Source of the DNA: JAJRRH01 sp047638815
GTDB lineage: Bacteria; Bacteroidota; Bacteroidia; Flavobacteriales_D; JABDKJ01
DNA length: 14,197 bases
Assembly: GCA_047638815.1 (NCBI GenBank)
Contig: JBLIMR010000061.1
Location: 1 to 14,197, forward strand
Direction of reading: 5' to 3'
Part shown: positions 1 through 7,251 of the stretch, piece by piece
How positions within the stretch are numbered: the stretch's first letter is position 1
Layout of the letters: each line of letters opens with the position of its first letter
Notes under the pieces: generated by a model
Database searches by the model: none
What the model was told of the DNA's origin: nothing
What the model saw: only the letters and a program-made list of their open reading frames with translations
Program-made: the position numbers and the translations under genes

Positions 1-155
1 CCCATTTAACTCTTCCACTTCTTACAAGTACATCCTGTCATAATCATATTTCCTATGAATGTTTTTAAACAATAATTATTTCCTCCCAATATCGATTTAT
101 GAATAATATTCCCATTACATTTATACCTATATATAACACACAAAAAAAGTCGACC

Positions 156-2072
156 ATGAAACTTATTACATCCATACTACTTTCTTTCTTACTTATCACC
201 TCAGCATTTGCTCAAACAGATTCTAAGGTTATGACTCCTGAAATACTGTTAACCTTAAATAGAGTTTCCGCAAGAGGCATTTCACTTGATGGCAATGATA
301 TAATATATGCTGTTAGCAAAGTAGATTTAGAAAAAAATGACCGTTCACAAAAGTATTTTGCGGTATCAATAAAAGATCTGAACACAAGAGAACTGAAAGA
401 CATTAAAGGGCTTCTAAAAAACGATAAAGTAAATAGTACAGGAGAATTTAAATTGGTTTCTAAAGAAGTGAAAATTAAAAATGTGAGTGCCCAGGATTTT
501 CATGATGATGTTCCAAAAGCAAATGTCCTAATCTATGATGAATTAAATTACAGACATTGGGACCATTGGGAAGATGGAGAATATGGTCATATTTTTATTG
601 AAAGCCTCAAGGATTCTAAATTTGAAAGCATTGACTTAATGAAGGGAGAACCTCATGACTGTCCGCAAAAACCATTTGGCGGATCGGAAGATTACATCTG
701 GCATCCTGATGGTGATAAGGTACTCTATGTCACAAAGAAGATGGATGGTGTTCGTTATGCCTCAAGCACAAATTCAGATATCTATCAATATAACATGTCC
801 GATGGAAGTACGGTCAATTTAACAAAAAGTAATGAGGGGTATGATAACTCTCCCGCATACTCTCCAAAAGGCCACCTTGCTTTTTTAAGAATGAAAAGAG
901 ATGGTTATGAATCTGACAAAAATGATATCATAGTAAAATCCGATGCACTTGAAATGAACTTGACCGCTGCATGGGATGGAACGGTTAATTCTTTTTCTTG
1001 GTCAGAGAAGGGAGATAAAATATATTTCATAGCTCCGGTGGATGGAACTGTTCAGCTTTTTGAAACGAGTATTCCAAAATCGGGCAAAGCAGCTATGACT
1101 CCAAGGCAAATAACTAATGGTCAATTTGATGTTAGTGGTATCATAGGACAATCAGGAAGTTCATTAATTGTAAACAGACGAGACATGAACCACGCGACCG
1201 AAATATATAAGGTCAATACTAAAGATGGTTCTATGGTTGCCATGAGTCATGCCAATGATGAATTGTACAATTCAATTTCTTTAAGCAATGTAGAAAAGAG
1301 AATGGTCAAAACCACTGACAATAAAGATATGTTGACTTGGGTAATATATCCACCAAACTTTGATCCGGCAAAAAAGTATCCAACCCTACTCTATTGCCAA
1401 GGTGGACCACAAGGTGCACTGAGTCAGTTTTACTCATACAGATGGAATTTTCAAGTTATGGCAGCACAAGGTTATATTATTGTCGCACCCAACAGAAGAG
1501 GAATGCCAGGACATGGTGTTGAATGGAATGAGCAAATTAGTGGTGATTATGGTGGACAAAACATGAAGGATTACCTTTCAGCTATTGATGATGTATCAAA
1601 AGAATCATATGTCGACAAAAATAGCCTTGGTTGTATTGGGGCAAGTTACGGTGGCTATTCTGCTTTTTATTTAGCAGCCATTCATGAAAACAGATTTAAA
1701 ACTTTCATTGCACATGATGGTATATTTAATTGGCAAAGTATGTATGGAACTACAGAAGAAATGTTCTTCGTCAATTGGGATCTCGGTGGTGCTTATTGGG
1801 ATAAGAATAATAAAGTCGCTCAAAGAACATATCAAGAATTCAATCCAGCAAATAAGGTTGATCAATGGTCCAAACCAATACTTATCATCCAAGGTGGATT
1901 AGATTATCGTGTGCCGATTGGTCAGGGTCTTGAAGCATTTCAAGCGGCTCAATTGAGAGGAATAAAAAGCAAACTGCTTTACTTTCCTGAAGAAAATCAC
2001 TGGGTATTGTCATCTCAGAATGCCCTCGTATGGCAGAGGGAATTTTTCAAATGGCTCAAGGAAACAATGTAA
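156..2072 (+). CDS. Secreted S9 family (prolyl oligopeptidase-type) serine peptidase
   Basis: This is a 638-residue exported serine peptidase of the prolyl oligopeptidase / dipeptidyl-peptidase IV clan, expected to cleave peptides in the periplasm or outside the cell. The chosen start is the ATG at 156. The frame is open from an earlier ATG at 99, but only the later one begins directly with a Sec signal peptide (MKLITSILLSFLLITSAFAQ). Roughly residues 30-380 carry the repeated beta-blade pattern of a TolB/DPP-IV-like propeller (for example YIWHPDGDKVLYV and FSWSEKGDKIYFI). The C-terminal part is an alpha/beta hydrolase: the nucleophile elbow GASYGGYS gives Ser497, GGLDYRVP gives Asp583, and ENHWV gives His615, so the triad is complete. 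Length is usual for the family. No C-terminal sorting domain is seen, so a soluble periplasmic enzyme is more likely than a type IX-secreted one. The exact substrate cannot be read from sequence. It stands alone; the next gene is 335 bases away. Confidence 0.93.
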   Translation: MKLITSILLSFLLITSAFAQTDSKVMTPEILLTLNRVSARGISLDGNDIIYAVSKVDLEKNDRSQKYFAVSIKDLNTRELKDIKGLLKNDKVNSTGEFKLVSKEVKIKNVSAQDFHDDVPKANVLIYDELNYRHWDHWEDGEYGHIFIESLKDSKFESIDLMKGEPHDCPQKPFGGSEDYIWHPDGDKVLYVTKKMDGVRYASSTNSDIYQYNMSDGSTVNLTKSNEGYDNSPAYSPKGHLAFLRMKRDGYESDKNDIIVKSDALEMNLTAAWDGTVNSFSWSEKGDKIYFIAPVDGTVQLFETSIPKSGKAAMTPRQITNGQFDVSGIIGQSGSSLIVNRRDMNHATEIYKVNTKDGSMVAMSHANDELYNSISLSNVEKRMVKTTDNKDMLTWVIYPPNFDPAKKYPTLLYCQGGPQGALSQFYSYRWNFQVMAAQGYIIVAPNRRGMPGHGVEWNEQISGDYGGQNMKDYLSAIDDVSKESYVDKNSLGCIGASYGGYSAFYLAAIHENRFKTFIAHDGIFNWQSMYGTTEEMFFVNWDLGGAYWDKNNKVAQRTYQEFNPANKVDQWSKPILIIQGGLDYRVPIGQGLEAFQAAQLRGIKSKLLYFPEENHWVLSSQNALVWQREFFKWLKETM

Positions 2073-2184
2073 TAACTTACATTTTTTAGTGTCAAATTTA
2101 GTCTACTTTGTCTAGTTTATTTAGTATGAGACAGAAGTCCTCAAATGGCTTCTACCTCCTAAAACTATTGCGTTTATCAAACAT

Positions 2185-2215
2185 TTACAAAATGGTCATT
2201 ACCAAAACTTTGTAA
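2185..2215. repeat. Composite inverted repeat (possible hairpin or operator)
   Basis: TTACAAA (2185-2191) pairs with TTTGTAA (2209-2215), and inside it TGGT (2193-2196) pairs with ACCA (2201-2204) around a CATT loop. Together this is an 11-bp interrupted stem. There is no T-tract, so it does not look like a terminator. It lies about 190 bases upstream of the histone-like start codon. A regulatory role is only a guess. Confidence 0.35.
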
Positions 2216-2228
2216 CTTATTTTAATTC

Positions 2229-2250
2229 ATCTCGTAAATAAGACCGAGAT
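2229..2250. repeat. Inverted repeat ATCTCG-N10-CGAGAT
   Basis: The two arms are perfect 6-bp complements spaced by 10 bases, so arm centres are 16 bases apart, about 1.5 helical turns. The arrangement is compatible with a dimeric regulator site upstream of the histone-like gene, or with a weak hairpin. A partial echo, GAGATAAA, recurs just downstream at about 2261. No regulator can be assigned. Confidence 0.3.
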
Positions 2251-2407
2251 AAATTATGTTGAGATAAAACCTTAGTAATATTTCTCTTGAAAATGAATGA
2301 TTGCTTACACCCCTCGTGTTCACAATTTAAGACTTAAAACTTATCATTTCCAAAAGATTTTAACTATCAACTTTGTTTTAACATTGTATAAATTCAAAAG
2401 AATAAAT

Positions 2408-3649
2408 ATGGCAACTGCTAAAAAGAGTACGGCTAAAAAGGCCACCAAAAAAAAAGTAACAGCAAAAAAAGCACCGGCAAAAAAAGCTGCTCCTAAAAAA
2501 GCTACAGCTAAAAAGGCTACTGCTAAGAAGGCAACGGCAAAAAAAACCACTGCTAAAAAAGCTACTACAAAAAAGAAAACAGCTAAAAAGACGACTGCTA
2601 AAAAAGCAACAGTTAGAAAAGTAACGGCTAAAAAAACCACTGCTAAAAAAGCGGCCCCAAAAAAGGCTAAAGCTAAAAAAGCAACGGCAAAAAAGACGAC
2701 TGCTAAGAAAACTACTGCTAAAAAGGCAACGACTAAGAAAAAAGCTGTAACAAAGAAAAAAGCAACAGCAAAAAAAGTAACTGCTAAGAAAAAGACGACT
2801 GCTAAGAAAGCAACGCCTAAGAAAAAAGCAACTGCTAAAAAAGCTACCGCTAAAAAAACAACAGCGAAAAAAGCGACTAAGAAAAAAGTAACTGCTAAGA
2901 AAAAAGCAACGCCTAAGAAAAAAGCGACTGCTAAAAAAGTAGCTACTAAGAAAAAAGCAACTGCTAAAAAGACGACTGCTAAGAAAGCAACGCCTAAGAA
3001 AAAAGCAACTGCTAAAAAAGCTACGGCTAAGAAAGCAGCGCCTAAGAAGAAAGCGACTGCTAAAAAGTCTACCGCTAAGAAAGCAACGACTAAGAAAAAA
3101 GCAACTGCTAAAAAGTCTACCGCTAAGAAAGCAGCGCCTAAGAAAAAAGCAACTGCTAAAAAGTCTACCGCTAAGAAAGCAGCACCTAAGAAAAAAGTAA
3201 CTGCTAAGAAAAAGTCTACCGCTAAGAAAGCAACGACTAAGAAAAAAGCAACTGCTAAAAAGTCTACCGCTAAGAAAGCAGCGCCTAAGAAAAAAGCAAC
3301 TGCTAAGAAAAAGTCTACCGCTAAGAAAGCAACGACTAAGAAAAAAGCAACTGCTAAAAAATCTACGGCTAAGAAAGCAGCCCCTAAGAAAAAAGCAACT
3401 GCTAAGAAAAAGTCTACTGCTAAGAAAGCAACGACTAAGAAAAAAGCGACTGCTAAGAAAAAAGCAGCTCCAAAGAAAAAGTCCACAGCTAAAAAATCTT
3501 CTACAAGAGCAAGTGTTTCAAAGAAAAGTGCTACAAAAGCAACTGCTAAGAAACGTCCTACAGCAAAGAAGAGACCAGCAGCTAAGAAGAGACCAACAGC
3601 AAAGAAGAGACCAACAGCTAAGAAAGCTTCCTCAAGAAGAACTAAGTAG
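2408..3649 (+). CDS. Histone H1-like low-complexity DNA-binding protein
   Basis: This is a 413-residue, extremely basic, intrinsically disordered protein. After the initiator Met it uses only seven amino acids: Ala, Lys, Thr, Ser, Pro, Val and Arg. The core motif is TAKK / ATAKK, interrupted by KKK and AP or TP. The pattern matches the C-terminal tail of eukaryotic H1 and bacterial H1-like proteins (Hc1/AlgP-like), which coat and compact DNA by charge neutralisation; nucleoid binding is inferred from this. The last 45 or so residues differ, with repeated KKRPTA units and a final SSRRTK. The start is the ATG at 2408, because the upstream in-frame stretch from 2297 is ordinary, non-repetitive sequence. 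Codons are mostly AAA/AAG, GCT/GCA and ACT/ACC, so the DNA is itself repetitive, with a nested 99-bp repeat near the 3' end. A strong terminator follows, so the gene is monocistronic. The length probably varies between strains. Confidence 0.85.
   Translation: MATAKKSTAKKATKKKVTAKKAPAKKAAPKKATAKKATAKKATAKKTTAKKATTKKKTAKKTTAKKATVRKVTAKKTTAKKAAPKKAKAKKATAKKTTAKKTTAKKATTKKKAVTKKKATAKKVTAKKKTTAKKATPKKKATAKKATAKKTTAKKATKKKVTAKKKATPKKKATAKKVATKKKATAKKTTAKKATPKKKATAKKATAKKAAPKKKATAKKSTAKKATTKKKATAKKSTAKKAAPKKKATAKKSTAKKAAPKKKVTAKKKSTAKKATTKKKATAKKSTAKKAAPKKKATAKKKSTAKKATTKKKATAKKSTAKKAAPKKKATAKKKSTAKKATTKKKATAKKKAAPKKKSTAKKSSTRASVSKKSATKATAKKRPTAKKRPAAKKRPTAKKRPTAKKASSRRTK
3185..3470 (+). repeat. Higher-order 99-bp tandem repeat within the histone-like gene
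   Basis: Nearly identical 99-bp units start at 3185, 3284 and 3383, the third being incomplete. Each encodes 33 residues: a 17-residue block KKKATAKKKSTAKKATT plus a 16-residue block KKKATAKKSTAKKAAP (taken in circular order). Units differ by a few substitutions, such as gta/gca and acc/acg/act codons. Upstream (about 3041-3184) there are single 48-bp versions of the 16-residue block. The near-identity points to recent in-frame duplication by slippage or unequal recombination. Confidence 0.8.
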
Positions 3650-3671
3650 TTATAATCTTTTAACAAACTTC

Positions 3672-3711
3672 AAAAGAGTCAATCTGAATTTTCAGGTTGA
3701 CTCTTTTTTTT
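3672..3711 (+). terminator. Intrinsic terminator after the histone-like gene
   Basis: AAAAGAGTCAATCTGAA (3672-3688) pairs with TTCAGGTTGACTCTTTT (3691-3707) over up to 17 bp with one T-G wobble, closing on a very short loop once a few inner pairs open. The descending arm runs into an unbroken T-tract ending at 3711. It lies 22 bases after the histone-like stop codon. The A-rich 5' arm could make it work in both directions. Confidence 0.88.
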
Positions 3712-3807
3712 ATAAAATAAATCCATTTTCAAAATTTCCTCTAAGGCTTAATAATTATCTTCACCCTTCAATTATTACCTAACACAATTTTTGAAAATAG
3801 GAAAGAC

Positions 3808-4932
3808 ATGAAAATAAGCTCCAACTTCGATAGCGGCAACATAGAACTAGTATCACAAGATGACAAAGGTGATTTCCAATTGAAAATTCGAAAGGATACA
3901 AGCTCAGACTTTTTACAATGGTTTCATTTTAGATTAACCGGAGCCAAGGAACAACATTGCAAAATATCCATAATAAATGCTGGAGAGACCTCTTACCCTA
4001 AAGGTTGGGAAAACTATAATGCCTGTGCTTCATATGATAAGATAGAGTGGTTTCGTATCCCCACAACCTTTGTTGATGGTAAATTAACAATGGATTTCAC
4101 ACCAATGCACAATTCCGTTCATATTGCCTATTTCGCACCATATAGCTATGAGCAGCATCAAGAAATGGTTCACCAAGCGCAACTTGCTGATAACTGTGAG
4201 CTTTCTTCTATTGGACAAACAGTGCAAGGGAAAGAAATGGACATGCTTACAATTGGTGACATGAATCCATCTAAAAAGAAAATATGGCTTATTGCTAGAC
4301 AGCATCCTGGTGAAAGTATGGCAGAGTGGTTTATTGAAGGAGCTATAGGTCGATTACTAGACCCTACAGATCCTCACTCGAGAAAAATATTAGAAGATGC
4401 CAATATCTATGTTATTCCCAATATGAATATCGATGGATCTATTGCAGGCAACCTAAGGTCAAATTTTGCAGGTGCCAACCTCAATAGAGAATGGGAAAAC
4501 CCTAGGCTGAAAGAAAGTCCAGAAGTATATCATACCTTAAAGAAAATGGATGAGATCGGTGTTGATCTTCTACTTGACGTTCATGGCGATGAGGAGTTAC
4601 CATATAACTTTGTTGCCGGTTCTGAGGGGATTCCTAACTATACAGAAAGAATGAAGGCCCTTGAGGATAAGTTTAAGGCACATTGGATCCTAACTTGTCC
4701 TGATTTTCAAGATGAGTACAATTATGGCCCTGACGAGCCTGGAAAGGCTAATATGACAGTTTGTTCCAATCAAGTCTCTTCACGTTTTGATTGTCTTGCA
4801 TATACCATAGAGATGCCATTTAAGGACAACAATGATCTACCTGATGAATTATACGGTTGGTCCAATGAAAGATCAATTAAGTTGGGAGAATCAGTATTAC
4901 TTCCGATTCTTCAAGTGCTTGGTGACATTTGA
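3808..4932 (+). CDS. M14 family zinc carboxypeptidase, cytosolic carboxypeptidase (CCP)-like
   Basis: This 374-residue metallocarboxypeptidase of family M14 belongs to the branch that includes eukaryotic cytosolic carboxypeptidases (Nna1/AGTPBP1-like). An N-terminal beta-rich domain (about 1-125) precedes the catalytic domain, as in that branch. The zinc ligands are visible: His166 and Glu169 in RQHPGES, and His259 in DVHGDEE. The substrate-carboxylate-binding Asn-Arg pair is N226/R227 in GANLNREW, and the general-base Glu335 sits in YTIEMPF. The active site is therefore complete. No signal peptide is present, so it acts in the cytoplasm. Eukaryotic relatives remove C-terminal glutamates; the bacterial substrate is unknown, so the specificity is not claimed. 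The start has a fair Shine-Dalgarno-like AGGAAAG (3799-3805), rare in this window, which supports the ATG at 3808. It is convergent with the sulfur operon, 57 bases apart. Confidence 0.9.
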   Translation: MKISSNFDSGNIELVSQDDKGDFQLKIRKDTSSDFLQWFHFRLTGAKEQHCKISIINAGETSYPKGWENYNACASYDKIEWFRIPTTFVDGKLTMDFTPMHNSVHIAYFAPYSYEQHQEMVHQAQLADNCELSSIGQTVQGKEMDMLTIGDMNPSKKKIWLIARQHPGESMAEWFIEGAIGRLLDPTDPHSRKILEDANIYVIPNMNIDGSIAGNLRSNFAGANLNREWENPRLKESPEVYHTLKKMDEIGVDLLLDVHGDEELPYNFVAGSEGIPNYTERMKALEDKFKAHWILTCPDFQDEYNYGPDEPGKANMTVCSNQVSSRFDCLAYTIEMPFKDNNDLPDELYGWSNERSIKLGESVLLPILQVLGDI

Positions 4933-4989
4933 TAAATATTAAGCGCATGGCTTGATGGATTTCCAAAGGAGCATCTCAATTTTCGGTAA

Positions 4990-5865
4990 TTACTCTTTCC
5001 TTTTTCGAAAACCATAAGTGTTCTGGCCAATGAAGTCAGTTGGAAATTTGTCATCTCCCTCAAACCCGATTTCTATTGTCCCACTGTCTTCCGGAATATA
5101 ATTTGTCTTAAATATATAATCCCAAAGACTAAGACTTATTCCATAATTCATGCCATTTCGGCCTTCAGGAACCACATAGGCATGATGGTATAAATGCATC
5201 ACAGGGTTGTTGAAAATGTATTTTAATGGTCCCCACGTGATTTTAATATTCGCATGATTGAAGTGACCGATTGCAATGGTAATGAAGTGAATGATGTAGG
5301 CTTGATTTGGTTCGAACCCTCCAATAATCATTACCCCAAAAGTCTTAAGTGGTTTGTAGAATATATTTTCCATCCAATGATATCTGAGATGTGCAGCAAA
5401 ACCCATTTCCTTAACGCTGTGATGAACTTTATGAAATTGCCAAAGGAAAGAGTACCTGTGTAAAAGGACATGAGTGAACCACTGCACAAAGTCCAATATC
5501 AAAAAGAAAACCAGTAATTGTAACCAAGGTGCCCACTCCGAAATATCAAGAAGCGCCAAACTCTTTGAAGTCAAATCGAATTCAGCAAAGAATAATCCTA
5601 ACATATCATACACCCCAATGATCACAATTGAAAAAATGAAGAAATTGAAGAACATATAGAAACCATCCAGCCAAAAATCTTTTCTGACGATTGACTGCTC
5701 TTTTCTCCAAGGGAAGGCAATCTCCAATACCCATACCAGAATGGAAATAGCGAAAAGGCCCCAGAAGTAATTTGTATACCACGGGACATCAAAAATTATT
5801 GAACTCCAAGTCCATTCGGCCATGCTTGTAAAAGCCTCGATAAAAGTATTTATATATTTATTCAT
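4990..5865 (-). CDS. Sterol desaturase / fatty acid hydroxylase family membrane protein
   Basis: This 291-residue integral membrane protein belongs to the fatty acid hydroxylase superfamily, whose members use a His-coordinated di-iron centre and O2 to hydroxylate or desaturate lipids. The histidine boxes are present: H132-VLL-H136, H145-KV-HH (148-149), H201-FN-H204 and H224-LY-HH (227-228), followed by the conserved NYG. Hydrophobic segments lie at about 33-51, 66-92, 113-131 and 176-200. It is the last gene of a four-gene operon. Its ATG overlaps the rhodanese stop codon by four bases (5862-5865), so translational coupling is likely. That position is odd, because the other three genes handle sulfur. 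It could modify a membrane lipid or quinone-related molecule needed under the same conditions. The substrate cannot be told from sequence. Confidence 0.88.
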   Translation of the reverse strand: MNKYINTFIEAFTSMAEWTWSSIIFDVPWYTNYFWGLFAISILVWVLEIAFPWRKEQSIVRKDFWLDGFYMFFNFFIFSIVIIGVYDMLGLFFAEFDLTSKSLALLDISEWAPWLQLLVFFLILDFVQWFTHVLLHRYSFLWQFHKVHHSVKEMGFAAHLRYHWMENIFYKPLKTFGVMIIGGFEPNQAYIIHFITIAIGHFNHANIKITWGPLKYIFNNPVMHLYHHAYVVPEGRNGMNYGISLSLWDYIFKTNYIPEDSGTIEIGFEGDDKFPTDFIGQNTYGFRKRKE

Positions 5866-6788
5866 TTAAATATTTTTGTTAAACTATCTTGTTCGTAAGG
5901 ATGGTCTTCGAAATGACTCCACTCAGTCCATGAGCCATCGTAATTTTTTACGTTATCGTATCCCATCAATTGAGTCAGGACAAATGTTGTATGTGCGGAA
6001 CGAACGCCTGTATGACAATAGATAATGATCATCTCATTTTTATCACTTGTAAGTGTTCCATATATTGATAGCAGATCTTCTTCAGACTTGATGCGCTTAT
6101 CACCATTGAAGTCAATGGCTTCAGCCCAATCAATGTGTATTCCTCCTGGGATTCTTCCACCTTTTGAGGCTCCCTTCTTCTGCCTCTTACCCGAAAATTC
6201 ATCCGCAGTTCTTGTGTCCAGAATGATTGCTCCGGTCTGTAAAATAGATTGCATATCATCTTTTGAAAAGTGATATTTCATGGAAGGATTTTGAGGCAAA
6301 TAAAAATCTGTTTTTGCAAATCCAGGAACTATGTTCGTTACTTCACCGCCAATTAACTGCCAAGCTGGCATGCCTCCATGAAGGAGTTTCACTTGATTAA
6401 AGTCATAGTTTTGAAGTATCCACCACAATCTGGCTGCATTGCAAAGGCCATTGTCATCATACACCACAATAGTATCGTTCGAGCCAATGCCTAAATTTCC
6501 GAAAAGCGTTTCGATTTGACCTTTTTTAGACATCATTCCTTTATAGTTATACGAGTCATCGTCAATATCACTTCGCCAAATATTTACTGCATTCACAATA
6601 TGTCCCTTAATATAATCTTTAGGTTTTCTAAAATCAAGAAGTTTGATGTTCGGTCGAGTGATCATCTCTTTCAGTTCAGTAGCTTCAATCAGATACGATG
6701 TCTCCACCTTCAAAATATCACTAACTTTTTCTGACCCACAACCCATCAGCATCAATCCGAATATTAATATACTAATTGTCTGCCTCAT
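5862..6788 (-). CDS. Two-domain rhodanese (thiosulfate/3-mercaptopyruvate sulfurtransferase) lipoprotein
   Basis: This 308-residue sulfurtransferase moves sulfane sulfur from a donor such as thiosulfate or 3-mercaptopyruvate to an acceptor. An N-terminal lipoprotein signal, with lipobox LMGC placing the lipidated Cys at 17, puts it on the periplasmic side of a membrane; residues +2 onward (GSEK) do not form a strong surface-export signal. Two rhodanese domains follow, at about 34-155 and 172-296. The C-terminal one has the active loop CHTGVRS with catalytic Cys258 and the conserved DGSWTEW. The N-terminal one has DDNGLCNAARLWW where the active loop would be, and is probably structural, although Cys116 in it is unusual. 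The 6-residue CHTGVR type loop leans toward thiosulfate rather than mercaptopyruvate, but this is inference. Its first 17 bases overlap the cytochrome gene, and its stop overlaps the desaturase start. It can supply sulfite to the neighbouring sulfite-oxidising enzyme. Confidence 0.92.
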   Translation of the reverse strand: MRQTISILIFGLMLMGCGSEKVSDILKVETSYLIEATELKEMITRPNIKLLDFRKPKDYIKGHIVNAVNIWRSDIDDDSYNYKGMMSKKGQIETLFGNLGIGSNDTIVVYDDNGLCNAARLWWILQNYDFNQVKLLHGGMPAWQLIGGEVTNIVPGFAKTDFYLPQNPSMKYHFSKDDMQSILQTGAIILDTRTADEFSGKRQKKGASKGGRIPGGIHIDWAEAIDFNGDKRIKSEEDLLSIYGTLTSDKNEMIIIYCHTGVRSAHTTFVLTQLMGYDNVKNYDGSWTEWSHFEDHPYEQDSLTKIFK

Positions 6789-7245
6789 ACCACTCTATGT
6801 TAGCAAGATTAGCTCTTCTATTACCAGATTTTTTTGGCGGGTAATTTTTTACCAAGTAGTTGACTATCACTTCCTGATTCTCTCCTAAATCCCATAAATT
6901 TTGAGTCTCTTGCATCCATTTAATTGTCTCATTCCAACGTTCGGCTGTCATGCTATTTTGGGTCACTAATTTTGCTGAGTGACAATTGGTGCAGTTTGCA
7001 ATAACAACGAACATTCCATCCCCATCCTTCAATCCGGTTCCTAAGTGAATACCATTTTCAATACGATCTCCATACTCATCATTTTCTGAATCTACTATTT
7101 GTTCAAGATTGTCCCCTAGCGAAAAGAAATAAGGATTTACTCCAATGAGAATCGTAGCAAAAAAAACCAGAGAGATCAAGGTAAGTGACATCTTCACTAC
7201 ATTATTGGCGTAGTTTACTAAATCCTGTATCTTTTTTTCTTCCAT
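6772..7245 (-). CDS. Membrane-anchored c-type cytochrome, sulfite dehydrogenase electron acceptor
   Basis: This is a 157-residue mono-heme cytochrome c. An N-terminal membrane anchor (about 18-42) is followed by a periplasmic domain with one heme-binding motif, CTNCH (Cys85, Cys88, His89). The downstream stretch NSMTAERWNETIKWMQ offers Met99 or Met111 as the sixth heme ligand. This SxxxWxxTIxxM arrangement is typical of cytochromes paired with SorA/SorT-type sulfite dehydrogenases and other Mo enzymes. It begins 6 bases after the molybdoenzyme stop codon and overlaps the rhodanese gene by 17 bases, so it is firmly in the operon. Inferred role: it accepts electrons from sulfite oxidation and passes them to the respiratory chain. 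The anchor would tether the complex to the inner membrane. Confidence is high for the cytochrome and moderate for its partner. Confidence 0.88.
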   Translation of the reverse strand: MEEKKIQDLVNYANNVVKMSLTLISLVFFATILIGVNPYFFSLGDNLEQIVDSENDEYGDRIENGIHLGTGLKDGDGMFVVIANCTNCHSAKLVTQNSMTAERWNETIKWMQETQNLWDLGENQEVIVNYLVKNYPPKKSGNRRANLANIEWYEADN

Positions 7246-7251
7246 TGTTAA

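Larger units (their letters stand above)
2073..2407. other. 335-base intergenic region with inverted repeats
   Basis: This gap separates the S9 peptidase from the histone-like gene. No credible small gene is visible in it. It holds two inverted repeats: a composite hairpin at 2185-2215 and ATCTCG...CGAGAT at 2229-2250. No clean TAnnTTTG promoter element was found. The frame of the downstream gene is open back to 2297, but the upstream 37 residues (2297-2407) do not resemble the Lys/Ala/Thr protein, so they are treated as untranslated leader. Confidence 0.5.

Noticed and set aside
99..155. Longer N-terminus for the S9 peptidase from the ATG at 99
   Set aside because: The extra 19 residues would sit in front of a complete signal peptide that begins at the ATG at 156.
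2133..2153. Hairpin AGAAGTC / GGCTTCT as a terminator for the S9 peptidase
   Set aside because: The stem is only 7 bp with a wobble, and no T-tract follows.
2297..2407. Longer N-terminus for the histone-like protein
   Set aside because: These 37 residues contain Leu, Phe, Tyr, Asn and His, which are absent from the rest of the protein.
2408..3649. Repetitive DNA that might be read as a CRISPR array or satellite
   Set aside because: The units are contiguous, in frame and code KKATAKK-type protein repeats, with no unique spacers.
2344..3666. A 440-codon open frame antisense to the histone-like gene, coding a Phe/Leu/Ala/Val-rich hydrophobic protein
   Set aside because: It mirrors the sense repeats. 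An antisense stop needs TTA, CTA or TCA in the sense codons, and the protein has no Leu and almost no TCA Ser, so the frame stays open by composition.
6025..6273. Frames of 70-80 codons antisense to or overlapping the rhodanese gene
   Set aside because: They are shadows of a well-supported two-domain protein and show no domain or signal.
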